Assembly (NCBI GenBank): GCA_001692895.1
Contig: KV748254.1
Span: 496,001-560,000 of the forward strand
Length of the DNA stretch: 64,000 nt
Direction of reading: 5' to 3'
DNA from: Cenococcum geophilum 1.58
Taxonomy: Eukaryota > Ascomycota > Dothideomycetes > Gloniales > Gloniaceae
Position 1 is the stretch's first letter, and each line of letters opens with the position of its first letter. Below the pieces are notes generated by a model. It did not search any database. It worked only from the letters and a program-made list of their open reading frames with translations, and was not told where the DNA came from. Positions 12,044 to 24,060 of the stretch are shown here, one piece after another. Position numbers and translations under genes: made by a program.

Positions 12044-13819
12044 ATGAACCAGCTATACCTCGGAAACGATGTCGACATTGAGGACCCAGAGTGCCGTCCA
12101 CTTCTCAGTCCCTCATCCTCGTCCTCAACCAAAACTACAGGCACCGGTTCGTCATATAACCATGAGTCTATTCCGGAGACTGAGATCGTGCGGTCTGTTG
12201 AGCACGACGTCCTTCCAGAGACAGCGACCTACGGCCGGAACCTTACTTGGGGAAGCGCATATATCCTTATTATATCTCGAGTAATTGGCAGTGGAATATT
12301 TGCAACTCCCGGCTTAATCGCGAAATCTGTGGGTAGTGTAGGCCTTACGCTTCTACTATGGATTGTGGGCGCCGCTATTTCAGCATGTGCCCTTGCAGTA
12401 TCGCTGGAGTACGGATGCATGCTACCACGCTCGGGTGGAGAGAAAGTTTACCTTGAATTCACGTATCGCCATCCACGCTACCTTACCTCAACGCTAATAG
12501 CAGTTCAAGCTGTGCTACTCGGGTTTACGGCAAGCAACTGCATTATTTTCGGAGAATACGTTCTATTTGCTTTCAACGCCGAACCCACGGAATTCGCTCA
12601 GAAAGCTCTGGCAGTGGGCCTTCTCACCTTTATCACAATCGTACACGGATGCTTCCTAAAGACTGGAATCATGATACAAAATATACTCGGCTGGATCAAG
12701 GTGGTTCTATGCGCCTTTATGGGCCTCACTGGTCTCTACGTTGTGGTTTTTAGGCCTCAGAACGGATCCGGATCTCCAGCAAACACCGATATCTTCCACT
12801 GGGATAAAATATGGAAAAACTCTAATTGGGGCTGGGGGATTTTATCAACCGCTCTTTTCAAAGTCTTTTACTCTTATGCCGGCTTAAACAATGTTAACAA
12901 TGTACTCAACGAAGTCAAGCACCCCGTTCGGACGCTGAAAACAGTCGCCCCTGCGGCTTTGGTTACGGCATGCTGTCTATATCTGCTTGTGAACATTGCG
13001 TACTTTATCGTGGTACCGATAGATGAACTAAAAGAAAGTGGCGAGCTGATTGCTGCGCTCTTCTTTGAGAAGACATTCGGAGCAGGATTTGGAAAGACTG
13101 TATTGCCTCTCGCAATTGCTATCTCGGCAGCAGGAAACGTTATGGTTGTTACATATGCACTGGTACGTCTAATGGCCTCGGCAGCTTGCAAATATGCGCT
13201 AACGCAGCTTCCCCAACTTTTGTGAAGGCTCGAGTCAATCAGGAAATCGCTCGCCAGGGCTTTCTCCCGTGTTCTCGTATTTTGGCTTCATCGCATCCTT
13301 TTAATGCTCCATTAGGAGGTCTCGTCGTGCACTACATTCCATCTTTGCTTGTCATCACTCTCCCCCCGCCCAGAGACGTATATACATTCATTCTCGATGT
13401 TGAAGGATATCCTGGGCAGTTCTTTGCCCTAGCAAGCTCACTAGGCCTCTTGCTGCTCAGATATAAGCGACCAGAATTGAAAAGGCCTTTCAAGGCTTGG
13501 TTACCTGCTGTATTCTTAAGAATACTTTTGTGCTTGGCGCTCATTGCGGCTCCATTCTTCCCTCCGAAAGGATGGCAAGGCGATGTACACTTCTTCTATG
13601 CTACCTACGCAATTGTGGGCATTGGAATGCACGCCTCTACTTTCTCAATACTCTAAGGAACATATGCTAACCTTCTGCAGCATCATTTTTGCCGTACTTT
13701 ATTGGTACGTTTGGACAGTTGCACTCCCTCGCTGGCGGGGATATACCCTCGAAGAGGAACTAGAAGTCCTATCTGATGGAACGAGTATAACCAAACTTGT
13801 ACATTCCACCCCATCATAA
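12044..13819 (+). CDS. Amino-acid permease, APC superfamily (MUP1-type methionine permease-like)
   Basis: Predicted plasma-membrane amino-acid transporter of about 552 residues. Exons by frame and splice signals: 12044-13162, 13228-13628 and 13681-13819. After a Ser-rich cytosolic N-terminus (about 60 residues) come the family's first helix signature RVIGSGIFATP and some twelve hydrophobic segments, including SYAGLNNVNNVLNEVK and ARVNQEIARQGFLP across the first splice. The C-terminus reads WYVWTVALPRWRGY then LEVLSDGTSITK. Length and the C-terminal block match fungal high-affinity methionine permease relatives; the actual substrate is inference. The first intron (65 bp) has donor GTACGT, a CTAAC branch site and an AAG acceptor. 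The second (52 bp) only restores the frame if it starts with GC (GCACGC) and ends CTGCAG, a GC-AG intron. Nothing suggests inactivation. Confidence 0.85.
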
Positions 13820-14408
13820 AAACGCTTTATATCGGAATTGATACATTGGGTGACGCCCTTCAACGGTGTAACAATTAAGCAAGTAGCAAACGCGTATTTT
13901 TCCCATGGTATTTTATTACAGTTCTTGATCTTTAAACCTTAACATGTCTTTCTTTCAGCTATTGCCTTAACCAACTCTCATTTTCCATAAATATCTACCA
14001 TCTCTTGCCTTATGGTCACCACGTCATCAGTTCCCTATGAACCAAGATCTCCGATTAAACCTTGTCGATTCCAGTCATATTAGAGATTGATTGTTAATCT
14101 GAAATGGGCAATCCCCTCTTTCAGCCTAATCAATAACTCCGAGAGTGAAGGAAACAGCCAACGGATTAGTCTACGCCAATAGAGTTATTTACGCTCAACC
14201 AATTGTCGGGATGCGCATTTCTCAGCATCGTATACCTTTATATTGCCCATAATATCTCCGAATTGCGTGATGGAGAATCTGACAAATTACCCCGCGTCGG
14301 CCACCTACGACGGTATATAGGAACATGGAAGCCACATACAACGAAACGCTAACACATCACAGTTGATAAAGTACCTCAATCCACTTAGTTTCTCCACATA
14401 CCCATACG
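13820..14408. other. Intergenic region between permease and oxygenase
   Basis: Both flanking genes point the same way, so this holds the permease 3' end and the promoter of the CmcJ-like gene. No repeat or RNA gene is seen. Confidence 0.5.
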
Positions 14409-15391
14409 ATGGCGTCAGCAGCAGTATCATCCACTTCAGGCCATGGGCCTGCATTCCAAGACAAGCCAGTCCCTGTCCTCCAAAGCTCTACAACTAAAAA
14501 TATCGGCCCGCAGAATGTAAGAACGACTCTCAATTACTACAAGGATCCAGGTAATGGCTCTACGCCGGAGCCAAGCTACGTCGGTCGTCCAGAAACCTAT
14601 GAGCGACCCGTTGAAACGGTCAATGTCACCATCACAGATATCAGCGGCAACGAGGATAAGTATTCGCTCGACGGAAATGGTTTCCAGATATACCCCCACG
14701 TCAGTGAAGAGAAGGGCTTCCTAGACGACGAGAAGATCAAGCGGGAATACTACCCAGAGACCGAGCAATTGCTGAAAGACGCGTGAGTCCCTCCACAACT
14801 CCTCACCTCTTCCTTAGACTGCTTCCTCTCCCCAAATAGACTTGCACTGACCAAGATCCCTCCAGTACCGGCGCCACCCGTATCTTCATCTTCGACCACA
14901 CGATCCGCCGCGCGACCGCCGACTCGCGCGTAACTCCACAGTCCCTCCGCGGCCCCGTCCGCCGCGTGCACATCGACCAGTCCTACACCGCCGCCGCCAA
15001 CCGTGTGTCACACCACCTCCCCGACCTCGCCCCTGCACTCCTGCAGTCCCGTTACCAAATCATCAACGTCTGGCGGCCCATCCGCCGCGTGCAGCGCGAC
15101 CCTCTAGCCATCGCTGACGCGCACTCGGTCCCAGACTCAGACCTCGTTCCCGTCAAGCTAATCTATCCGGACCGCGAGGGTGAGACGTATACGGTGCGGC
15201 CGAATCCGGCGCATCGCTGGTTCTATAAGGCGGGGCTAGGGCCGGAGGAGGTGATTTTAATTAAGTGCTTTGATAGCGAGACGGATGGGAGGGCGAGGAG
15301 GGTGCCGCATAGTGCGTTTGAGATTCCGGGAACGGGAGAAGAGGTGGAAGGGAGGGAGAGCATTGAAGTTCGGGCTTTGGTGTTTTATTAG
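14409..15391 (+). CDS. CmcJ/AsaB/GA4-desaturase-like oxygenase
   Basis: Predicted 299-residue enzyme from two exons, 14409-14782 and 14866-15391; the 83-bp intron has donor GTGAGT and acceptor CCTCCAG and restores the frame as Ala-Thr-Gly. The fungal family (related to the CmcJ subunit of cephalosporin 7-alpha-methoxylase, AsaB and gibberellin GA4 desaturase) is annotated as hydroxylase/desaturase, often in secondary metabolism. Family-typical blocks seen are VRTTLNYYKDPG near the N-terminus, RIFIFDHTIRR (about 130-140), VRRVHIDQSYTAAANR (about 156-171) and IINVWRPIRRVQRDPLA. His160 and Asp162 could supply an HxD metal pair, with a C-terminal His near 273 as third ligand; that is inference. 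The second exon is much more GC-rich than the first. Substrate unknown; no biosynthetic backbone gene lies nearby. Confidence 0.82.
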
Positions 15392-18175
15392 GCCAAGACA
15401 AGGGAACGAGAAGAAAACTATGAACGTCTGAAGTTTGATGGGTGTGGGTGGTGAGATAGCTTGCTAGGTAATGCGTTATTTGTTTAATTGGCTAATTTAC
15501 CATTCGCTACACTTTCCCTCCGCTACCTAATATGCAAGCACACTACATATCGGTTTCTTCTTCTCGTGGTCGCTTTTGGGTGGAGCCTTATGCAGGTGTG
15601 CGAGGAAGACATAGTTAGTAGGTGGTGATTGAAAAGGAGCTTTAGATGAGATACGCGTCGACGAGTATACAATAACTTTTCCGAAAAGCCCCACGGACGT
15701 TTCTTGTATATAAAACAGCATGCTCGGCGCTTTTTGGTTAACGCCGACCATATAGTAGGAAAATCAATAAAGAACTTTTTCAACACCAGAGCTTTATCAC
15801 TACATTCTATTCCTACCTGTTCTTACCACGGGTAATTATATTGATTATAAACATGTAATCATAATCAAAAGATTGATTATGATTATCATTAGTTAGATTA
15901 TATAGTAATCATAACTTATCCCTTAACTTAACCCGTTTGGGCGAGCAGAGGAGTGGACCCGTGCGCGAACACCAAAATCAGAACAACGCGTATCTACATA
16001 GAATCCAACCATTAAATACACCACCACCTGCAAAATACCGTTCTGCAGGAACAATGACTGTTAGAGACTTCATATCGAGCGATTTAACTCTAAGCATTGA
16101 GCTTTCATATTAATTTGCTATAAAGTTAAAAGCTTTGTATTGCTGAGTACGGATAGGTTCTTATCGATAACCTGTGTGCCCATTTTAACGGGTCAAAGGA
16201 TATGTCAGGGCACTGAGCAGGCTGATGGAATCCCTTCGTCTGGCAAAAGAGACTTTTCGTATTGGGCGCTTTGGGCGCTCCTGCCTGGGTTAGCATGCTG
16301 CAGGCACCCTAGCTAGCGTGATTTTATTAGCAAGCCTCACCAAAACCCAATTAAATCTTCAGAAGGCCACCACTAAAAACACATATATTTTTGAGGAAGT
16401 TGGTCAAAAAGTCGTGATATATGACGTTATGACTGTAGGCTTCTGCCTGCCAATTATATAGGAAAATTCTCCGTTAGAGTCCTCCCCCAAATTACTGCCT
16501 CGGAGCTTTTTAAGCTAAAGACGCACGATGTTTTACTAACAGTTCAATGATTAAATAGACGGCGATAATATTGAAGCTTTTGATCAAACCATACTAAATA
16601 TTATAGGCTTCCTGGTTACATCGCTGCTGTTCACCGCAATATCCAAACGTCAATAAGGCGCCAGTACCCTTGCCGCCGAGCAACCGCACTGACCAGAGGT
16701 TTTAACACCAAGCTCTAGACGGTATAGAGCCTCTAGATTGGCTTATGAGGCGTGCATATACGAAAAGTCCATGAATTCTTGCCACACGAAGGGATGATAC
16801 ATATGATGCTCTATGAGGAAGAATCTCAGGGGCTCGAAGGCCCTGAGAAGGTATCTACAAGATGGCCCGCGTGCTGTCACGTGACACGTAGCTGAGCTCA
16901 AAGAGACTGCCCAAGTACCCCCCCCCTACCAACAGGATATAACTAATAGAATAGTTATATGCATCCCTGGATCCCAGCAATCAACTATTGTAAGCTTCCC
17001 AATGCCTCTTATTTCTTAGAGGACATATGCTCCAATTCGATGCCACCCAATTCGTAATCTTTGTTCACGTTTTTCCCACGAAGAATATTCCATCGTTCTA
17101 AGTCCGCCGAACGAATTCACCACGACACTAGCCAAAACCACTACAACCTTCCTATTAGATCAACTCACCTAAGAGTATATGCACCATCCATACAATTTCG
17201 ACAATCAAGGCCTTGTAATAATAGCACACCGCAATTTTACGTACAAGAAACGGGCGAACCTTGCTCTCGCCATTGCACACGCCTAAGCCCTTATGAAAAT
17301 TCTTCAGTCTGCAGAAAATTTTTGCTGGTCTCTAACGTTATCAAGTGGCAGTTCTGCGGCAGATTGGCAGAATCAGCTACACTTGACGCACTCTAAAAGC
17401 GTTTCCATAGAACAAAATCTGTATCTGTCTTTCTGAATCCGGCTTATATCGGTGGCATGGTACAATTTGTGGAGTCATAGGTCTTCCATCCATCAGACCT
17501 GTTGCAAGTAAAAACTTCGCGGCATAATTTGGCGCGGAACGATAAGCAATCTGGCGGTTCTTTCGCCAGAGAAGAGTAGAAGATCTTACCCAAAGTGCTC
17601 AATAATTCTGCAATCAGTAGTCGCAAAAAAAAAAGCCCCTTACTCGTGAAAACGACACCACCATAGAATTCTGTGGGGCAGTCGCAACACGATTCCAATC
17701 GACAAGGTCGGAAGCCCAGTGCGGTTGTTCTAACATGGACTAAACCCCATCTTACAAAGCCACGTGAAGACGTATCTTCTTTTAAGGATGAAGGCTGTGG
17801 AGTCGTTCGATCACCTTCTGGGCATGTTACTCGTTAGGCATAGCTATAGGTCATAATAACTATAACCATGAAAGTAAATACCCTTGCCATATTGCTCTTC
17901 CGCCCTAGTCTTTTTTGACCCCAGACCAGGCCCTTACCTGATGATCGTGATCCTTATTTCCAAGGTTTACTGGTAGAGCCTATTTACTTTACATGCTGAA
18001 GATGCTAGCTAGTGTAGTGTAGAAATGATGCTGGCGTCACACATGGCTGTTGGTGATGAGCGCCGTGTAAGCTTTGGGGTAAGCCTGAAGGGTACACTGG
18101 GATGCCATGGTAGACAAGTTCACTGACGAAATCGTACCGGATCAACTAGTTGCATCGGCCTGAGGTTAAGCAGTC
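15392..18175. other. Long intergenic region, no convincing gene
   Basis: About 2.8 kb without a supportable gene. Around 15835-15920 there are short overlapping inverted repeats of an AATCATAATC-type word. A CACGTG-centred site lies near 16878, followed by a C-tract (16918-16929). Open frames such as 17061-17396 (111 codons) have no family resemblance and no splice continuation. Confidence 0.5.
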
Positions 18176-20205
18176 TAGATCATTTCTGAGCGATGCTTGA
18201 GCTTGATGTCGGACCGCTGCAATGGGATCCCGTTCCAGGGCCTTGAATCTGCAGCAGACAAGGACCCATTGTCAAGCACCTTGGTTCTCAAACGTGTCCC
18301 TTGCAATCCAACCAACGACCAACAATGTTCCAGGACCAAACGCAATTCCGGCGGTAACCGCTGTCGACACGATGCGAAGCCAGGAATAACCGCACATGCC
18401 CCCGCTCCTAAGAGATACACAAACCACGAAAGCCCGCGCCGGAGCAAATCTGATCATATATCAATATCGTACGAATCGCGGCATCTGGCTCATGAGGCTT
18501 ATCGAGGAAGTATTCAGGCACGAACATCTCCCCTACCGATAATCTCGCAGCCGCAAGCGTATACCGGTAAACCACCGTACTAACAATAGCGATAACCGCA
18601 ACTGTAACTTTCAGAGCTGGTAAATCGCGATTCGGAGCGTACACCCGATCATACTGGACCGTATTTAGCAAAACAGTCCTCGCTAATGCAAACATAAACA
18701 TCGAGATCCAGACTAGACAGAGTTGCCAAACCCAGTCCCACTAATGTCTTACTTCAAGGCTCGGATGAAAGTAAGACGGGAAATGCGGAATGTAGTAGAG
18801 CAACAGCAAGGATGGCAGTAGAACAACTGAGTACGCGCGATTGGTAAGGCGCAAATCCGATGCCGCAAATTTCTCGGTTAGTGTAAAAACATAATAGATG
18901 TAGAAGTAGATGGGGCCGGGGATGCTGGTACTAATGATTTAGGTCCAGTATCCCAGAAAAACCAGTCCGAGGCGGGCATCGTAACTCTTTCGATAAGTAA
19001 GGAGGTAAAGGTAGATACTTACATTTAAAAGACGCCTTTCCACTCGAATCGGGAGGTTTCAAAGATGCCATGGAAGACTGGATACATTAGTCCCGCCATC
19101 GTCATTGTTCGAACCGTTAAAGCAGACATGGCTAGAAGGGGTAGCGCCCACAAGGCACGACGGAGTCTGCTTTCGTGCTTTCCTAGACCTTGTGTCAGGT
19201 TAAAAGGCATTGTCGCGAGCAAGAAGCGGTGTGGTGGAGGGAGGAACTCTAGAAGTTCTGCTCCTATGTACATGTCGGATAGCAAGTCGACGAGGTAGTC
19301 GCCCATCTGCGGTACAAAGTATTGGACCATGATCCTCGCGGCCACTGACTTCAGGGCGTGGGCTCGCGTCAAATCATTCGAAGTCTTCAAGATGGCGGAA
19401 ATCCGCTGATCCAGCCTTGCTTGAAATCCACTCAAGCTCCTTTTGATCTGGTCGTACGTTGGTCCAGCACCTTTGGTCTCCTCCAGTAGCAGGTAAATCT
19501 GGTTGGCAGGAGCTGCTGCGCTTTCGATCGCTGCGTTTCCCCCTTGACCAGCGTTGGGCGTCATTTTATGAACGCTGTCTCCCAAGCATGCAAACCGTCC
19601 CCATGTCCAGACCTTGAATTGCCCTTCTTCTAGAGGGACCAATGCGAAATAAGTCCATTTCTTCCAGAGGTCGTCAAATGCTACTGCTCGGTTTGGCATG
19701 ACCCCAAAATCCAGCGACGCTTCCGCATACTTTTCGGCCTCTTCTTTGGACGTTTACCGTATCCGTATCGCTTGTCGTACTTCTTCGTCAGGAAGAAGAC
19801 ATGCTTATCTTTACCGCGGACGATGAGACTTGATTGGTACAGCAAAACTCACGAAGCAATGTGGCGTGCAGCGGATGCAGCCGAGCCGGATGTTATCCCA
19901 AAGGCCGACCGTAAAGCCGTATTCAGCGAATACCAATGCTTATACAGCATCGCTGAAGGTGTTGACGGACTGGAGCTCAGATGTTGCGATGTCACGCTTA
20001 GCAAGGAGATACCGTCTGCGCCAGCGATTGTGTCGCCTGAGTACTGCGATCCGTCATCGCAATGGACCGTGATTCCGTAGGGATCCTGATCGATTTTCGA
20101 TACATTTTTGTGAAGTAAACTTTTGATTTATCCCAGATGTGATCGTATAGTATCCTGAGGACAAGTTGGTGGTCTAGGAACACGAATCCGTAACCGAACC
20201 CATGT
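18175..20205 (-). pseudogene. FAD-dependent monooxygenase (PaxM-like) with multi-helix C-terminal extension, decayed
   Basis: Minus-strand relic of a membrane-associated flavin monooxygenase of the kind found in fungal meroterpenoid and related pathways. Order from the N-terminal side: a GYGFVFLDHQLVLRILYDHI block (20210-20120); after a one-base shift, CDDGSQYSGDTIAGADGI (about 20070-20010); then a long open part with VRGKDKHVFFLTKKYDKR, VWTWGRFACLGDSVHKMTPN and AGQGGNAAIESAAA (about 19830-19500), the conserved FAD-ribityl-binding region. A hydrophobic C-terminal extension continues to about 18200, with LRLTNRAYSVVLLPSLLL near 18830 and further helices. Breaks: the N-terminal FAD GxGxxG block is not found, there is at least one frameshift near 20095, stops follow the GADGI region, and a stop codon (19025) lies just before a good splice donor. 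The tail's function is unknown; some fungal FAD monooxygenases carry a similar membrane region. Confidence 0.72.
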
Positions 20206-21016
20206 AGTCATGTTATTCGGCCGGGCGGGTCGCCATTCAAACTAGAATGCACCGTACATCTTCCCAACAAGACCAGGTGAATCATCCTTGGCATGGATAT
20301 AGTTCCCATCCTCCCAATGATCTGGCACTGGTGGCGAATTTTGTCCCTGCGGTAGTTTGCTCCAGCTGTTATTAACCATGCTCGGACCGTCCAAGCCAGT
20401 TGTAGTATAAGGACGCGAGGTCTTTTGATTCAAGCAATAGAACTAGCAGCCATGAAAGTAGAAAAGCGGTTGGAAATTGACATAACTGATACGTCCTACC
20501 TGCACCTAATCCCGCACTGCCGCATTCGTCAACCAGGACATGTGCTCGAAAGAATTTAGAGTGCGATTCGTGATTCGTTCGCTTCGGTTTCGCACGCGCT
20601 ATGACCGAAATAGAAGAGCACCACCTGCACATCATCCTTCAGCTGTCACCTTGTGGCAGTGAACTCCCAGCAAATAGGAATCAACCTCTAAAAGACGAAG
20701 GATCGAAGTCGGGGCTGCTTATATGCAAGTGCTCGCTGTTGTGAACCCCGTCCAGCACCGTTGCTGCCTAATCCGGTGTGCTAGAGTGCGTTTGACACAG
20801 CAGCCTTAGCTTACATGCAACCAATTGCAATAGAGATAAAGCTGCCGCCTATCTCCTCTTAACTTTACGGATAAGTATAAAAGGTTCGATTGTTTTCTCG
20901 GCTTAAACACCATCTTCCAATAGTTCAATTGAGTGCTTTCATCTCCTCCGTGTTCTCCTACTACTAGTTCCCCCCCCCCCAATAGATCCCTAGACGAGCC
21001 TATCAGACGCCTCACC
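20206..21016. other. Intergenic region with possible remnant, and AAA ATPase promoter
   Basis: 20240-20640 may contain the rest of the decayed monooxygenase N-terminus, but no motif could be matched. A C-tract (20971-20980) sits about 40 bp before the AAA ATPase start. Confidence 0.4.
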
Positions 21017-22624
21017 ATGGGAGCTACCAAAGAAATCGCCCTTCAAAGCGACGAGGCGCGCAAAGCTGCCTTCGAGGAATTCAAGCAGCACTGCTCAGGT
21101 CAACGCACCAGCACCACCCTGTCCGTCATCGAGGGCCTCCGCAAGACGCACCCGGACCACCACGTAACGGCCGTCCTGCGTACGTCGTGCTCGCTGCTCG
21201 AGTATGCGGCAGCGGGCAAAGCGACGGCAACTTTCGACGGCAACGGCGAGGGCTTCGACGTCTTGCGCGGCTGGAAGTCGGTCGGCGAGGGCCTCGAGAA
21301 GCGCGACCACCCGGGCCGGCTGCAGGACTCTGTGAACTTCGGACGGTACGCGTACACGTGGGAGGGGCGCGAGTTCGTCGTGTACGAGGTGGAGTGGACG
21401 GAGCTGCTGCGGCCGCCGACGCAGCTGTACTGCGTGCTCGCGGCGCGGACCGGGGCCAACGTCGCGGCGGGGGACTCCCACTGCGCGGACACGGACGCGC
21501 TGCTGCTGGCGGCGGGGAAGTGGACGTCGCAGCTGCACGACGAGATCTACGTCTTCGACGACGGGTACTGGGCCAAGAACCGCGAGCTGTGGACGGTAGT
21601 GCAGGGCTCATCGTGGGACGAGGTCATCCTCGACCCGGACATGAAGACACAACTCATCGAGGATGTGCAGGGCTTCTTCGACAGCCAGGCCATGTACAAG
21701 GAGCTCGCCGTGCCGTGGAAGCGCGGCATCATCTTCCACGGCGTCCCCGGGAACGGCAAGACCATCTCGATCAAGGCGCTCATGAGCTCGCTGTACGCGC
21801 GCCCGGATGCGATCCCTTCGCTCTATGTCAAGAGCTTTGAGACGTGCAAGGGCCCGCAGTACTCGATCCGCTCGATTTTCTCGCAGGCCCGCCAGTCCGC
21901 GCCGTGTCTGCTCATCTTCGAGGATCTGGACAGCCTGGTCACTGACGAGACGCGCAGCTACTTCCTAAATGAAGTCGACGGGCTGGAGTCAAACGACGGC
22001 ATCTTGATGATCGGGTCGACGAACCACTTGGACCGCCTCGATCAGGCTATTTCGAAGCGGCCGAGCCGGTTTGATCGCAAGTATCACTTCAAGCTGCCCG
22101 GGGAGCAGGAGCGCGCGGCGTATGCGGTGTTCTGGAAGAAGAAGCTAGCGAAGAACCACAATATTGAGTTTCCGATGGAGCTGTGCTCGATCATTGGAGC
22201 GTTGACGGAGGGTTTTAGCTTCGCGTATCTGAAGGAGCTGTTTGTCATGGCGCTCTTGACTGTGGCTAGAGGAGGGCCAGTACCAGAAGAAGAGGTTGTA
22301 GAACCTGTGGGGCCTGTGGAGAAAGCTGCAGGGGTCATGGACGCGGAGCCGGCTGCTGGAAATGAGAAGGTCGATATGAATGGGGGTGAAAACGAGGCAA
22401 CAGAGGCTGAGAAAGTAGAAGCCCCGGTTAAGAAGCGGACGATGCCAGAGGTGGAGATTCCAGAGGAGCTCCGTGAGAACGTGTTGCTGAAGGTGATCAA
22501 GCATCAGATCAGGACGCTGTTGGATGAGATGGACAACACGAAAGAGGATGATTGGCCAAGCGAGAGAGAGAAGCCGGTTCGTGCGGTTAGACCCTGCCGT
22601 ATGGGCCCACTTTCCCTTATGTAA
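21017..22624 (+). CDS. AAA ATPase, fungal Bcs1-like subgroup
   Basis: Single-exon protein of 535 residues starting at 21017, where CTCACCATGGG gives an ideal start context; the open frame upstream (from 20933) lacks an ATG. The N-terminal 200 residues are the family-specific region ending in DEIYVFDDGYWAKNRELW. The AAA core has Walker A GVPGNGKT (about 242-249), Walker B LLIFEDLDS (298-306), the sensor segment GSTNHLDRLD and an arginine-finger block SKRPSRFDRKYHF. A Glu/Pro/Ala-rich linker precedes a helical C-terminus. Such proteins are common as several paralogues in fungal genomes and are annotated as Bcs1-like or generic AAA; cellular role unknown, and there is no clear N-terminal membrane helix as in mitochondrial Bcs1. 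The first half is unusually GC-rich at third positions. Confidence 0.85.
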   Translation: MGATKEIALQSDEARKAAFEEFKQHCSGQRTSTTLSVIEGLRKTHPDHHVTAVLRTSCSLLEYAAAGKATATFDGNGEGFDVLRGWKSVGEGLEKRDHPGRLQDSVNFGRYAYTWEGREFVVYEVEWTELLRPPTQLYCVLAARTGANVAAGDSHCADTDALLLAAGKWTSQLHDEIYVFDDGYWAKNRELWTVVQGSSWDEVILDPDMKTQLIEDVQGFFDSQAMYKELAVPWKRGIIFHGVPGNGKTISIKALMSSLYARPDAIPSLYVKSFETCKGPQYSIRSIFSQARQSAPCLLIFEDLDSLVTDETRSYFLNEVDGLESNDGILMIGSTNHLDRLDQAISKRPSRFDRKYHFKLPGEQERAAYAVFWKKKLAKNHNIEFPMELCSIIGALTEGFSFAYLKELFVMALLTVARGGPVPEEEVVEPVGPVEKAAGVMDAEPAAGNEKVDMNGGENEATEAEKVEAPVKKRTMPEVEIPEELRENVLLKVIKHQIRTLLDEMDNTKEDDWPSEREKPVRAVRPCRMGPLSLM

Positions 22625-24060
22625 CTACTTCTTGTGCTCATCTGGATTTTTAAGCACAATATATATTTATGTTAATTATCTACACCCCCTAGATGGGCTC
22701 TATATTGGCGTATAAGCACAATTCGTGATTATTATAATTATTCTACCCCGCACCCCTTCCTCCCTTCCCTCCCCTTGTCTTTACCTCCTCCTAGAGACTC
22801 GTTTTATGGATTCCGTCTAAGGTAATATCAAAAGCCATATACACACCTTCTCTCCCTCTCCCCCTCTCCCCTCTCCCTCCGTCCCTGCCTCTGCCCCTGC
22901 CTCCCTACCTACTGCTCCCCTACTCTCTACATTATATGGCTAAATCTAACGTATAAATGGGTGGGACGAAATATAGCTAGATATATAAGACGCGAATATA
23001 AAGAGGGGTAGAGGGCAGAGAAAGAATAGAAAGGGAGGCACAATCTAGAGATAGAGGCGGAGTTGAAGGTATTGAGGTAATGGAGGTGGTGGCGGAGGTG
23101 ATGACGGAGATGGTGATAGAGGGAGTTACGGAGCGAGCCCTTGAGATGAGGTGGCTAGATAGATTGGCAGACTAATTAACCTTTGGTAAATATATGCTAT
23201 TAACATGTGATATAGATTTATAACTCATATAATTATTAGATATAAAAAGGATATCTATTTTTCATTAAGAGAGGCTCAAAAAAACCCACATCGATACCTT
23301 AATCGGGTGCCAAAATGAGACTTCCGATTTGAGCACAAATCGGATCAATAACGCGATTGCTAGATAGGAGGTAGTTAACAAGAATAATGTATATTGGATT
23401 ATTCCATTTATTCCATGACTAAAGTTCTCGAGTAAGGTATTTTGGTGTTTTGGAGGCGCACGTGGTCTTGCTGTGCCTCCCCCCCCCTGAATTGGGGCCA
23501 AGCTCGGGTGTGGGGAAGCTTCGATAACAAGGGTGAAAACGACTTGCTCATGCGGCACAGTAACTCGCAACTTTCCATCCCGTCCACCATAACTGGAGCC
23601 AGAATTTGCCTCATACTATGGCGATTTAATAAACAACTAACGGCTTACAAGGCTTACCCTTGCGCCTCAGGCCAATTGAACCTCTTGAGGCCCTGTAGAA
23701 TGGCTTGCTGTAACGCCCTATGACCGTCGGGCCAGCCATACCGGGTGGGTGCAGGTACACGGGCACAGGTAGGTCGAGATAACGCCACCATGTACTTTTC
23801 TCTTTTCTCACTCTTTTGCCATGAGCGACCTTCTCTTTCCTGCTCTAGCTTCGGGGTATCCAGATGCAATTTCATCTGCTGCAGTTCCTGCATCCGCGCG
23901 CTGCGAGACTGTATATCAATCTCTTTCCTCTTCTCTCCTCTCCTCTCCTCTCCTTTTCTCTCCTTTTCTCTCCTCTATGGTTTCAACCACACCTCGTCTA
24001 GCCTCGTGAAAGCTCATCTCACTCTTGCCCTTTGTTGCGCAATCAATTGCCCGTATCGCT
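22625..24060. other. Intergenic region with pyrimidine-rich tracts
   Basis: 22745-22915 has long CT-rich tracts (CCCTCTCCCC-type). 22920-23260 is AT-rich with A/G-rich simple sequence. 23920-23975 is a TCTCCTC microsatellite-like pyrimidine tract in the promoter of the next gene. No gene is supported. Confidence 0.55.

Noticed and set aside
17061-17396. 111-codon + strand frame
   Set aside because: No family resemblance, unusual composition for the neighbourhood and no splice continuation.
20242-20433. Minus-strand frame with GNYIHAKDDSPGLVGKMYG
   Set aside because: It looks protein-like but could not be matched to the monooxygenase N-terminus or any other family, so no call is made.
12044-22624. 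Permease, CmcJ-like oxygenase and FAD monooxygenase as a secondary-metabolite cluster
   Set aside because: No polyketide synthase, peptide synthetase, prenyltransferase or terpene synthase is present, and the monooxygenase is broken; proximity alone is weak evidence.
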